Positions 56,039 to 64,000 of a DNA stretch of 64,000 nucleotides are shown here, one piece after another. Origin of the DNA: Hyphococcus luteus (GTDB lineage: Bacteria > Pseudomonadota > Alphaproteobacteria > Caulobacterales > Parvularculaceae); the NCBI RefSeq assembly GCF_002943565.1, contig NZ_PJCH01000001.1, forward strand, positions 124,001 through 188,000. Reading direction: 5' to 3'. The number at the start of each line of letters is the position of its first letter. The stretch's first letter is position 1. A program made the position numbers and the translations under genes. The notes beneath the pieces were generated by a model. It did no database searches. It had not been told where the DNA came from and saw only the letters and a list, made by a program, of their open reading frames with translations.

Positions 56039-57553
56039 GTGGCGTTAACACCGAAACTGGAATTCAGACAGTCGCAACAGCTGGTGATGACGCCGCAATT
56101 GCAGCAGGCAATCAAACTGCTGCAATTGTCGAATCTCGAACTCGCCGAATATGTCGACGACCAGCTCGAGCAGAACCCGTTTCTCGAACGCGATGAATCG
56201 CCCGTCGACGGTCCTGAGGAACGACGCGGCCAGAGAAACGAAGAACCCGAAGCCAAATCCGCTCAAGGAGAAGGCGTCGACAAGGCGAACGCGAAAGAAA
56301 CCCAGGACTCCCTCGACGCCTCATATGAGGACCTCAATCCGGGCGACTCGGGCAGCGATGCGGCTTACGGCGATTATCAACCCAGCGACTGGGCTTCCGT
56401 CCAATCTTCGGGAGGCGGTTTCGAGGGCGACGACCAGGAATTCGGCGCGACCCTGAAAAAGGAAATCTCGCTCGCCGATCATCTGACCGAACAGCTGCAC
56501 CTTGCGACGCGCGAACCGCAAGCCCTGTTCATCGGGGCCTATATCATCGATCTCATCGACGAGGCGGGCTATCTGCGCGAAGACCTTTCCACGATCGCCG
56601 AAAGGCTCGGCGCCGAACTTTCCGATGTCGAAGAAACGCACAAAATGATCACGAGCTTCGATCCGTCCGGCGTCGGGGCGCGCGATTTAAAAGAATGTCT
56701 GAGGCTGCAACTCATCGATGCGGACCGCTACGACCCTTCAATGCAGGCGTTTGTCGAAAATATCGAACTTCTCGCCAAGGGCGACCTGAAAGGCCTGATG
56801 CGCGCGACAGATGCCGACGAAGAAGACGTGCGCGACATGATTGCGGAAGTGCGCGCGCTCACCCCAAAGCCCGGCTACGCCTATGGCGGCGGCGTCGTGC
56901 AGGCTGTTGCGCCGGACGTGTTCGTCACGAAGTCGCAGGACGGCGGCTGGAAAGTGGAGCTCAACAGCGAGACCCTGCCGCGCGTGCTCGTCAATCAACG
57001 ATACTATTCAGAGATTTCTTCAGTCAAAGGCGGCGACGAAAAAGACAAAACTTACATCGCCGAGCAGTTCGCCAACGCCAACTGGCTTTCAAAGAGCCTG
57101 CATCAGCGCGCGCAGACAATTCTTAAAGTAGCGAGCGAAATCGTCCGCCAGCAGGACGCCTTTCTCGCTTATGGCGTCAAGCATCTGCGCCCGCTCAATC
57201 TGAAGGTCGTCGCCGACGCCATCGAGATGCACGAATCAACCATCTCCCGCGTGACCTCCAATAAATACATGGCGACGCCGCGCGGCTTGTTCGAACTGAA
57301 ATATTTCTTCACCGCCTCCATCGCCTCGTCGAGCGGCGGCGAGGCTCATTCCGCCGAAGCGGTCCGCCACCGCATCCGCGAGCTGATCGAAGCCGAAACC
57401 AAGGACACGGTTTTGTCCGATGACAAGATCGTTGAAATCCTGCGCGCCGAAGGGGTCGATATCGCCCGGCGCACCGTCGCCAAGTACCGGGAAACATTAC
57501 ATATTCCCTCTTCGGTACAGCGCCGGCGGGCGCTGTTGCAAACCGCAATCTAA
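56039..57553 (+). CDS. rpoN: RNA polymerase sigma-54 factor
   Basis: The start is a GTG at 56039, because the ATG two bases earlier is out of frame and hits a stop after three codons. The 504-residue protein has the N-terminal activator-interaction region (QSQQLVMTPQLQQAIKLLQ), an acidic variable region, a core-binding domain, an HTH region, and the C-terminal RpoN box ARRTVAKYRE. It directs transcription from -24/-12 promoters. It is followed by hpf and ptsN, the usual rpoN cluster. Confidence 0.96.
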   Translation: MALTPKLEFRQSQQLVMTPQLQQAIKLLQLSNLELAEYVDDQLEQNPFLERDESPVDGPEERRGQRNEEPEAKSAQGEGVDKANAKETQDSLDASYEDLNPGDSGSDAAYGDYQPSDWASVQSSGGGFEGDDQEFGATLKKEISLADHLTEQLHLATREPQALFIGAYIIDLIDEAGYLREDLSTIAERLGAELSDVEETHKMITSFDPSGVGARDLKECLRLQLIDADRYDPSMQAFVENIELLAKGDLKGLMRATDADEEDVRDMIAEVRALTPKPGYAYGGGVVQAVAPDVFVTKSQDGGWKVELNSETLPRVLVNQRYYSEISSVKGGDEKDKTYIAEQFANANWLSKSLHQRAQTILKVASEIVRQQDAFLAYGVKHLRPLNLKVVADAIEMHESTISRVTSNKYMATPRGLFELKYFFTASIASSSGGEAHSAEAVRHRIRELIEAETKDTVLSDDKIVEILRAEGVDIARRTVAKYRETLHIPSSVQRRRALLQTAI

Positions 57554-57630
57554 CCCTTTAATCCGCGGCCCCGGCGCCAATATAATAGATGGCGGAGCGG
57601 TCCTTTGGGCCGCCATTCTCAGGAGGTCTA

Positions 57631-58221
57631 ATGGACATTCAGGTCAGCGGTAAAAACATGGATCTGGGCGACGCCCTCCAGGCTCATGTGGCGGAAAAAC
57701 TCGAGGACAGCGTCCATAAATATTTCGATCGCGGCGCGGAAGCGTCCGTCACCTTCTCCAAAGAACGCCATCTCATCGACTGCGATTTGACTGCGCATCT
57801 GGCGTCAGGCGTATTTCTGGCGGCCCATGGCGAAGGCGGCGACGCCTACAGCGCCTTTGAGGAAAGCTTGGAAAAGCTTGAAAAACGCGTCCGCCGATAC
57901 AAAAGGCGTCTGAAAAGCCATCACACCAACGGCAAGCCTCCCCTGCCGGCGGAAAGCGCCTCCTATTACCTGATCGAGCCTTTCCGGGACGAAGAGGAGG
58001 GCGACGATCTCTCGCAGGATGACGGGACCGATCCCGCCCCGGTAATCGTGGCTGAGACCCAGACCATGCTGCGGGAAATGACCGTCGGGGCCGCCGTCAT
58101 GCAGCTCGACATCGCCGAACAACCTGCGGTGGTGTTCAAAAACGCCGCCCATGGGCGAATCAATATTGTCTACCGCCGCCGCGACGGCCATATCGGGTGG
58201 GTTGATCCGGGAGCCTCTTGA
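57631..58221 (+). CDS. hpf: ribosome hibernation-promoting factor, long form
   Basis: The ATG at 57631 follows AGGAGG at ideal spacing, giving 196 residues. The N-terminal HPF domain (about 1-105) has VSGKNMDLGDALQAHVAEKL, and the C-terminal long-HPF dimerisation domain (about 135-196) ends VYRRRDGHIGWVDPG. It joins 70S ribosomes into 100S dimers in stationary phase. It stands in the rpoN-hpf-ptsN order. Confidence 0.93.
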   Translation: MDIQVSGKNMDLGDALQAHVAEKLEDSVHKYFDRGAEASVTFSKERHLIDCDLTAHLASGVFLAAHGEGGDAYSAFEESLEKLEKRVRRYKRRLKSHHTNGKPPLPAESASYYLIEPFRDEEEGDDLSQDDGTDPAPVIVAETQTMLREMTVGAAVMQLDIAEQPAVVFKNAAHGRINIVYRRRDGHIGWVDPGAS

Positions 58222-58344
58222 GAGTAAAGGCGGCGCCGGCGGGCCTAAAGGCCCCACCCCGGAGGGGTTATGGTTAACGAAAAACTCAATTTATTTTTCT
58301 AGTGAGGGCGGCTGCGAACCGGCAAGCTGAGTTTGCGTGAGCGT

Positions 58345-58809
58345 ATGGGACTTCAGGACCTCTTAAGCCCTCAGGGCGTCATCCATAACCTCCGGGCGAA
58401 ATGCAAGCGCGACGCGCTGCAAGCGCTCGCTGAGAAGGCGAGCGCTATTGTCGACCGTCCGGCGGCGGACATCATGGGCACGCTCCTTGAGCGCGAGCAG
58501 CTCGGCTCCACCGGAGTCGGCGACGGCGTCGCCCTGCCCCATGGCAAGATCGAAGGTTTAAGCAAGATTGTCGGCGTGCTCGCCCGCCTCGAAACGCCCG
58601 TAAGCTTTGACGCGGTGGACGACCAGCCTGTGGATCTTGTCTTCATGCTGCTGGCCCCGGCGAATGCGACGGCGGCGCACCTTAAAGCGCTCGCCAAAGT
58701 CTCCCGCCTCTTCCGCGACGCCGAAGCTCGCGAAGCGCTGCGCGGCGCCGATTCAGCCGAAGCGCTGTTCGCCATCGCCACGGCGGACCAGAAGCACCAC
58801 GCCGCCTAG
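58345..58809 (+). CDS. ptsN: PTS IIA-like nitrogen-regulatory protein PtsN
   Basis: The ATG at 58345 (MGLQDLLSP) matches the family start better than an in-frame TTG at 58333, giving 154 residues. The phosphorylated His is H66 in VALPHGKI. It is the terminal acceptor of the nitrogen PTS and tunes potassium, nitrogen and carbon functions by protein contacts. It is the last gene of the lptC-to-ptsN run. Confidence 0.93.
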   Translation: MGLQDLLSPQGVIHNLRAKCKRDALQALAEKASAIVDRPAADIMGTLLEREQLGSTGVGDGVALPHGKIEGLSKIVGVLARLETPVSFDAVDDQPVDLVFMLLAPANATAAHLKALAKVSRLFRDAEAREALRGADSAEALFAIATADQKHHAA

Positions 58810-58847
58810 GCTCTTTTTTCGAATATCGTCGATTTGCAGAACGCTCG

Positions 58848-59144
58848 TCAGTGAACGCTGACCGGGTTCATTTCATGCTGGCGCGCCGCCGCGAAAGCAA
58901 GATCGCGGTCGCCCACAAGGGCCAGACGCTCGCCCGAAGAGGAGTGCACCGAGTAAAGAATATCGTCGGCTTCCACTTCGATCGAAAGCTCGCCATCATC
59001 ATCGAGAAGGTCGTCGAGAACGTCACGCGCGGCGATTGCACGGACATAGACAAGCTTGCGCCCGCCAAGTTCTGCAAAATCGCGCGCTGACAACGGCTTG
59101 CTCTCGCCATCGTTCAAAATCGCGCCATTTTTCATCACTGTCAT
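58848..59144 (-). CDS. DUF1150 family protein
   Basis: The ATG at 59144 gives 98 residues. The pattern fits the alphaproteobacterial DUF1150 family: LSARDFAELGGRKLVYVRAI, LLDDDGELSIEVEADDILYSVHSSSGERLALVGDRDLAFAAA-type content spread over residues 20-90. The function is unknown; relatives often lie next to small heat-shock protein genes, which is not so here. It is convergent with ptsN. Confidence 0.78.
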   Translation of the reverse strand: MTVMKNGAILNDGESKPLSARDFAELGGRKLVYVRAIAARDVLDDLLDDDGELSIEVEADDILYSVHSSSGERLALVGDRDLAFAAARQHEMNPVSVH

Positions 59145-59400
59145 CGTCTTCTCTCTTTCGTTGCCTGTCGGCCGTTTCCAGCGTCCGGCTCTGCTGAGTT
59201 TCAAAGAAAACGGCTAGCAAAGCGTGAACGCCGAACGCGAAATTCAATGGTCTTTTTACACAGGAGAAAGGGCGAAGGTTCGTCCCTTTCGTGGCAAGAC
59301 CGCCATACTCCGCAGTGTACAGTTTATTTAGGAACAAAACGTAACCATTCAATAACCCGTTTTACGCACGCGCGAATGTGAATTTTTCGTGCAAGGCCTA

Positions 59401-60417
59401 TTATCGGGCTGTGGGGATCGGCCTGTTTTCTAGCACTGCGGCGAATAGTCCGGCATCCACATTGCCGCCTGACAGGGTTAACGCAACGATCTTGCCCTTC
59501 GCCTCGAATTTGCCGGAAAGGATGGCCGCAAGCGCCACCGCGCCTCCGGGTTCAACCGTAAGCTTCAGCGTTTGATGCGCGAAAACCATCGCGTCTCGCA
59601 CCTCATCCTCCGTCAGGGCGACGCCGCCGCACACCAGCCGCTCCATGATCGGCAGGGTCAGCTTGCCCGGCGTCGGCGAGGCCAGCGCATCGCAGATCGT
59701 ATGCTGAGAAACGTCGGCGCGGCACCGGGCGCCGTCCCGGATCGAGGCCCATGTTTCGTCAAACCCTTCAGGCTCGGCGATCCAGACTTTCGTCCCCGGC
59801 GAAACGTCTTCGAGAATCACGGCGCTGCCTGCAGTCAGCCCCCCGCCGCCGCAACAAGTGATGAACGCCTCAAGGGTTAAACCTCGCGCTTTCGCATCTT
59901 CATAGACTTCAAGCGCAGCCGTGCCCTGCCCTTCAATCGTATGGGGGTGGTCGAAAGGCGGCGCCAGCGCAAGGCCGCGCTCGGCCATGATTTTCCCGCC
60001 GACCTCTTCGCGGTCCTCGGTGTAACGATCATAGGTGATGATTTCCGCGCCGAGCGCGCGGACATTGCGCAATTTGATCGCAGGCGCGTCTTCCGGCATC
60101 AAGATGGTTGCCTTGACGCCCATGAGCTTCGCCGCATAGGCGACGCCTTGCGCATGGTTTCCCGAAGACCAGGCGAGAACCCCTGCCTTGCGCTGTTCAG
60201 GACTTAGCTGCGAGATCAAATTATAGGCGCCGCGGAACTTGAACGACCCGTAATGCTGCAGCATCTCCGGTTTGAGGAGAATGCGCCCGCCCGCGCGGTC
60301 ATTGAGAATGGCGTTTTCAAGAAGCGGCGTTCTGACAGCCTTCCCGGCAATGCGATCCGCCGCAGCGCGCACGCCGTCTGCGGAAACCATATCGGCGGTC
60401 AAAACCTTCGCATCCAT
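59401..60417 (-). CDS. threonine/serine dehydratase (PLP-dependent, no ACT domain)
   Basis: The ATG at 60417 gives 338 residues; a longer frame to 60477 adds a segment unlike the family. This is a fold-type II PLP enzyme with the cofactor lysine in GSFKFRGA, SSGNHAQGVA, phosphate-binding CGGGGL and TLSGGNVD at the C terminus. It lacks the regulatory domains of biosynthetic IlvA, so it is probably catabolic. It deaminates threonine or serine to the 2-oxoacid. Confidence 0.87.
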   Translation of the reverse strand: MDAKVLTADMVSADGVRAAADRIAGKAVRTPLLENAILNDRAGGRILLKPEMLQHYGSFKFRGAYNLISQLSPEQRKAGVLAWSSGNHAQGVAYAAKLMGVKATILMPEDAPAIKLRNVRALGAEIITYDRYTEDREEVGGKIMAERGLALAPPFDHPHTIEGQGTAALEVYEDAKARGLTLEAFITCCGGGGLTAGSAVILEDVSPGTKVWIAEPEGFDETWASIRDGARCRADVSQHTICDALASPTPGKLTLPIMERLVCGGVALTEDEVRDAMVFAHQTLKLTVEPGGAVALAAILSGKFEAKGKIVALTLSGGNVDAGLFAAVLENRPIPTAR

Positions 60418-60506
60418 GAAACACCTTTGAAACAAATCAAGCTGGAGATTTTTGACGGCAAAAAGCGCCGCGGCCAAGACTTATTTCTGGCGTTGTCGCG
60501 GCAATG

Positions 60507-61322
60507 TCATTGCGCCGCAAGCGAGCCCGCCATGGCGAGAAGCGCTACGCCAAAAATGATCCGATAAATGACGAAGGGCGTGAAGCTCACGCTGCGCGTC
60601 AGCCGCATCAGCGCCGCAATCGCCGCATAGGCGCAGACAAAGGAGAGAACCGCCACAATGGCGGCGCTCGCCATGGTCGCGCCGGCCCCTTCTCGAACGA
60701 TTTCAATAGCCGCAAAGAAGCCCAGCGCCAAAATGGTTGGGATGGCGAGCAGCATGGAAAAACGCGCCGCTTCGGGACGCGCAAGCCCCAAATAACGCGC
60801 CATAGTCATCGTGATGCCAGAGCGCGAAACGCCAGGCACGAGCGCGACCATCTGGGCAAGGCCGATGCTTAGCGCATCGCGCCAGGTAATGTTGTCGAGG
60901 CCTTCGCGCGTTCCTTTGGACCGGTCCCCATGCCAGAGCAGCGCGCCGAAAATAATGCTGGTCCAGCCAATGACGACCGGCGAGCGCAAGGCGTCGGTAA
61001 TGTCGAGAAGAACGAAAACCGCGGCCAGCGCCAGGGTCGGGATGGTGGCCGCCGCAATAAACAGGAACAGTTTGCGGTCATCGCTCGGCTTGAAACGCAG
61101 CGTGTCGACGCCGCCGCGAAACAACATCGCCGTCTCCGTGCGGAAATAAAGAAGGACGGCGGCGAGCGAGCCCACATGCGCGGCGATGTCAATGAGCGGC
61201 CCCTGATCGGCCCAGCCATCTACGACAACCGGCGCCAAGATGAGATGCGCCGAGGACGAGATCGGAAGAAATTCCGTAATCCCCTGAATGATTGCCAGAA
61301 CGACAAGCTGAAGAAGCGTCAT
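60507..61322 (-). CDS. uppP: undecaprenyl-diphosphate phosphatase
   Basis: The 271-residue protein has eight hydrophobic segments and the BacA/UppP signatures IQGITEFLPISSSAHL near the N terminus and PGVSRSGITMTMAR near residue 165. It recycles undecaprenyl pyrophosphate for peptidoglycan and other cell-wall polymers. It lies 184 bp before the threonine dehydratase start on the same strand. Confidence 0.95.
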   Translation of the reverse strand: MTLLQLVVLAIIQGITEFLPISSSAHLILAPVVVDGWADQGPLIDIAAHVGSLAAVLLYFRTETAMLFRGGVDTLRFKPSDDRKLFLFIAAATIPTLALAAVFVLLDITDALRSPVVIGWTSIIFGALLWHGDRSKGTREGLDNITWRDALSIGLAQMVALVPGVSRSGITMTMARYLGLARPEAARFSMLLAIPTILALGFFAAIEIVREGAGATMASAAIVAVLSFVCAYAAIAALMRLTRSVSFTPFVIYRIIFGVALLAMAGSLAAQ

Positions 61323-61404
61323 GCCCCGCTCTTAAACCCGTTCCCATGGCCGCACTATGACAATATGCGGGCGGGGTGTTTTTTCTTTTACGCCCCTTGC
61401 AGCC

Positions 61405-61803
61405 TTAAGCGTTGGCGGCGGCCGGCGGATGATCGATCAGACCAATCTCGGCCAGCTTGCCCGCCAGAACGGTCTTGTCGAAAGGCTTCAGGATGTGATG
61501 GGCCGCGCCGGCGGCCTTGGCCAGCATGAATTGCTGATGGTCGTTCTCGGTGGCGCACAAAATGATCGCCGGCCTGTCGCCTTCGAGGCTCGCCGCTTCG
61601 CGGAGAAAATCAAGCGCGCCCATGGACGGAAGATCCCAATCGAGGAACACTGCCGCCGGCCTTTTTTCCCGGCAGACCTCGACAGCCTCGGCCGCATCGA
61701 CAGCGCCCTCCGCCTCAAGGCCAAGATCAGTGATGATGCGGATCGCGATTTCCCGGATCAGTTCGGAATCATCAACGACAAGACAGGTTTTCGATGCAGT
61801 CAT
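61405..61803 (-). CDS. single-domain response regulator (CheY-like receiver)
   Basis: The 132-residue receiver domain has the acidic pair DD (residues 11-12), the phosphoacceptor D55 (VFLDWDLP) and the conserved lysine in ILKPFDK. There is no output domain, so it acts by protein contacts. It lies 103 bp downstream of chpT on the same strand, so a place in the CckA-ChpT-CtrA/CpdR phosphorelay or a related one is plausible, but it is not clearly CpdR. Confidence 0.85.
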   Translation of the reverse strand: MTASKTCLVVDDSELIREIAIRIITDLGLEAEGAVDAAEAVEVCREKRPAAVFLDWDLPSMGALDFLREAASLEGDRPAIILCATENDHQQFMLAKAAGAAHHILKPFDKTVLAGKLAEIGLIDHPPAAANA

Positions 61804-61906
61804 GGCCTTCGGGGTCCGTTCCAGAATAGCTGATCAGCCCCCGACTTTGCCGCGGCGTCGTTAGCACAGGATTAACGCCCTGGCAGGAATTTCGTTAACC
61901 GCTTTT

Positions 61907-62563
61907 TTACGATCCGAAAGACGCCTTGAATGTCACCACATCTTCCGCGCGTTCGACCCTGATGGCGCCGCCCCGCGACGCGACAAGCTGCGAGGCGATC
62001 AGGGCCGGCGTATATTTCGGCGTCAAATCGTTCGCATCGCCGCCGAGGGCGCGTACGAGATCGTCATTGAGCAGCACTTTTTTGCCTGTCGTGGTGATCG
62101 TGAAATTCTGGATATCCCCCTCAATGGTGACGACGCCGCCGCGCGGCACGCAATCGGCCGCCGCATAGGCGAGCACCATCAGGACTTTCACATTCTCTTT
62201 CGCCGCAAGGCCTGTTTCAATGCGCCAGTCGAGTTCGGCCTTGGTGACGGCGAAGAGGTCGGAGAGCGCCTTCTGCGCGTCTTCAAGGCTGATCTGGGCG
62301 CCAAAGCCGCCCGCGGCGCCATAAGCGAGCCGCGCATAGGAAAGGAGCGCAACGGCTTTCTGAGCCCCGTCGCGCACGAGATCCATGGCTGCGTCGCGCA
62401 TGGCCCCCTCCATGGACGGATCTTCCAGAACCTCCAGGCCGGAACGCAACGCGCCGACCGGATTGATGAGATCGTGACAGACCCGCGAAGACAGGAGCGC
62501 CGCAAGCGCAAGCGAGTCGGGTTCATTGTCGTCTGGCGGGGTGAGTTTGGCGGCTTCTGACAT
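61907..62563 (-). CDS. chpT: histidine phosphotransferase ChpT
   Basis: The 218-residue protein resembles a histidine kinase core with a degenerate ATP site. The phosphorylated His is H30 in SSRVCHDLINPVGA. It relays phosphate from CckA to CtrA and CpdR in alphaproteobacteria. This is one of the clearest phylogenetic markers in the window. Confidence 0.92.
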   Translation of the reverse strand: MSEAAKLTPPDDNEPDSLALAALLSSRVCHDLINPVGALRSGLEVLEDPSMEGAMRDAAMDLVRDGAQKAVALLSYARLAYGAAGGFGAQISLEDAQKALSDLFAVTKAELDWRIETGLAAKENVKVLMVLAYAAADCVPRGGVVTIEGDIQNFTITTTGKKVLLNDDLVRALGGDANDLTPKYTPALIASQLVASRGGAIRVERAEDVVTFKASFGS

Positions 62564-62635
62564 GGGCGGGGACTCTCAAGCTAACGGGAGTCCCCTTATC
62601 CCTGATTCGCAGCCTCAGGACGCCTTAAATCGCGC

Positions 62636-62992
62636 TTAGCGCTTCACCCATTCGCCTGATTCGAGGCGCACGCACTGGCCCGGCCCCGCCTGATTCATCA
62701 GCTTTTCCGCCGTCAGCGCCGCCGTCACCTCGATTGTGACGCCATTGCGCCGGGCGAGATTGGCGTAAGCCGCCTTGCGCTGCTGATTGATGTCGCGCAC
62801 TTCGCGGCGCAGCGCCTCGCTCGCATCAGCGCCGGTCACAACGCCGAGATAGCCGTCGGCCTGTTCGCCGACGACGCAGTTGTTCTTGGCGTTTTCGACA
62901 AGCGGGCTCGCCGCCAGAACCGGCGCGGCGGAAACCGCCAGCCCGGCCGCCAGAAGAATCACGGCCACTAGCTTCTTCAATGTCTGTTCCAT
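62636..62992 (-). CDS. ydbL: YdbL family (DUF1318) exported protein
   Basis: The ATG at 62992 with GGGGAG before it gives 118 residues; an in-frame start farther up overlaps ynbE. A Sec signal peptide (cleavage after PVLA) precedes the DUF1318 region with DGYLGVV, EVRDINQQRKAAYANLA, TAEKLMN and GQCVRLESGEWVKR. It is periplasmic and the last gene of a ydbH-ynbE-ydbL operon. Confidence 0.83.
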   Translation of the reverse strand: MEQTLKKLVAVILLAAGLAVSAAPVLAASPLVENAKNNCVVGEQADGYLGVVTGADASEALRREVRDINQQRKAAYANLARRNGVTIEVTAALTAEKLMNQAGPGQCVRLESGEWVKR

Positions 62993-63002
62993 CTCGCTCC
63001 CC

Positions 63003-63206
63003 TTAGAAAATGTCCGGATTGTCCGCAATCAGATCCTCGATCTCGCGATCGAGCCTGACGCGCACTTCCTGATCGATCTTGACGTTGAGATTCACGACAA
63101 TGGGTTCGTCCTTGTCGCCCTTCAAAGTCACCGTGGTGCAGGCGAGTAGCGCCGGCGCCGCAAAAGACGCCAGAACCGCAAGTCTCCACTGTTTCAGTCT
63201 CATCAT
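63003..63206 (-). CDS. ynbE: YnbE family lipoprotein
   Basis: The 67-residue protein has a short signal peptide and a lipobox LLAC, then VTLKGDKDEPIVVNLNVKID, matching YnbE. In E. coli YnbE is an outer-membrane lipoprotein that works with YdbH in lipid transport between membranes, with YdbL controlling YnbE multimerisation. Here it is 10 bp upstream of ydbL. Confidence 0.8.
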   Translation of the reverse strand: MMRLKQWRLAVLASFAAPALLACTTVTLKGDKDEPIVVNLNVKIDQEVRVRLDREIEDLIADNPDIF

Positions 63207-63344
63207 AGGGGATCGCCCTCCGCCCTGAATTCATCCAATCGGCCCAATCGGCATGCCGAACTTTTCACGGATACTAGCTCAGTCATAGGGCGAAAAATAG
63301 ACGAAAATCGGCGCCAACGGCCGTCGAAGCGCTGCATTTCGGCC

Positions 63345-64000
63345 TCATTGTCCATCTTCCGCCCGGGCGCCGCCGTCCGGGGGCTCCGTTCTTTGCATCT
63401 GTTCGTATTGGAGCCTGAAATCCTGCGACAGCCGCGCCTGATTGATCAACGCAAGCAACGGCGCCTCCAGGCTGATCGTGTAGCGCGCCGGAATGCGCCC
63501 CTTGCCTTCCTTGATCATCGCCTGGTTCTTGAGAGTAATTTCGCCAGCCCCTTCGAGGGCCACGACAAAATCGAGATCGCCGTCAAGAGGGCCGCTGATC
63601 TCCACCCTCATCGACTCATAGCGAAAATCGCGCAACAGATCGAAAGCAACGTCCGCCTCGCCGCTGCGCTCGGACGCGGCGTCCGTACCCTTGCCCACAT
63701 AACTCAAGACGCCCGGCCCCTCCGATTTGAAATAGCCGTTTTCGATGCGTGCTTTCCCGTCCTCGAAAGTGACGGGAAGCTCGCCGCTCAGGACACCCTC
63801 GCCGGAAAGCCCGTCGACATCCACATAGTCGAGGATCTTCGCAAGATCGGCGTTGTCTGCGCGCAAAGGGATAACCGCCTCGCCCGTAAACGCCGCCTTC
63901 GCGTCATAAACGCCGATGGTTCCGCCGAACCAGGGGAACTCCGCCTCAGCAAGATGAATGCTGTCGTCGCCGGGCATGTCAAACGTGATCGCGCCGGCCC
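63345..64000 (-). CDS. ydbH: YdbH family (AsmA-like) intermembrane protein, C-terminal part only
   Basis: The frame is open to the right edge. The visible 218 residues are beta-rich and match the C-terminal part of YdbH, with PLRADNADLAKILDYVDVDGLSGEG and VSFEISGPL-like DLDFVVALEG patterns and an Ala/Asp/Gln tail. YdbH is a long groove-shaped protein spanning the periplasm that helps move phospholipids to the outer membrane. Most of the gene lies outside the window. Confidence 0.78.
   Translation of the reverse strand, partial: AGAITFDMPGDDSIHLAEAEFPWFGGTIGVYDAKAAFTGEAVIPLRADNADLAKILDYVDVDGLSGEGVLSGELPVTFEDGKARIENGYFKSEGPGVLSYVGKGTDAASERSGEADVAFDLLRDFRYESMRVEISGPLDGDLDFVVALEGAGEITLKNQAMIKEGKGRIPARYTISLEAPLLALINQARLSQDFRLQYEQMQRTEPPDGGARAEDGQ

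Overview
The window looks like chromosome of a high-GC alphaproteobacterium of the CtrA-pathway type (Caulobacterales, Parvularculales or Rhodobacterales relatives). The clues are a ChpT histidine phosphotransferase with a neighbouring receiver protein, a DUF1150 protein, a TIGR02301 protein, the lptC-lptA-lptB-rpoN-hpf-ptsN block and the tig-clpP-clpX-lon-hup block. I cannot name a genus.

Layout. 1-3861: the 3' end of an ATPase-domain regulator, an alpha/beta hydrolase, a RaiA/HPF-cold-shock fusion, a DUF3775 protein and a bactofilin-like membrane protein. 4007-9127: a tight five-gene operon of acetate-CoA ligase, a 2-oxoacid dehydrogenase E1 alpha, E1 beta and E2, and a stand-alone acyl carrier protein. 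9313-34400: a catabolic island of 16 genes. 34440-35300: an IS66 transposase remnant, a gene-poor stretch and tRNA-Val. 35452-42661: hupB, lon, clpX, clpP and tig, all on the minus strand. 42842-53705: tRNA-Leu and housekeeping genes (Nnr, P-II, a 2-oxoglutarate oxygenase, SRAP, NUDIX, pyrC, ygfZ, tag, a KAS III homologue, RNase D). 53838-58809: lptC, lptA, lptB, rpoN, hpf, ptsN. 58848-64000: DUF1150, threonine dehydratase, uppP, a receiver protein, chpT, and a ydbL-ynbE-ydbH operon that runs off the end.

The island is the most interesting part. It encodes a TonB-dependent receptor, a secreted DUF4185 protein, two MFS transporters, an aldose 1-dehydrogenase-like aldo/keto reductase, an SMP-30 lactonase, three enolase-superfamily proteins (one with its metal site lost), an FAH-fold dehydratase, two aldehyde dehydrogenases, an HpcH/HpaI aldolase, a 2-keto-4-pentenoate hydratase-like protein, a PQQ alcohol dehydrogenase and an acyl-CoA ligase. 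A single GntR/FCD regulator sits in the middle. Ten copies of a 12-bp palindrome (consensus CTAACATGTTAG) lie in the intergenic gaps, with at least one ahead of each of the eight inferred transcription units, including gntR itself. I infer one self-contained regulon for uptake and non-phosphorylative oxidation of a sugar or sugar acid. L-fucose or D-arabinose-type aldoses fit best, with 2-keto-3-deoxy acids going either to an aldolase or to a Weimberg-type route ending in 2-oxoglutarate. The actual substrate cannot be fixed from sequence alone.
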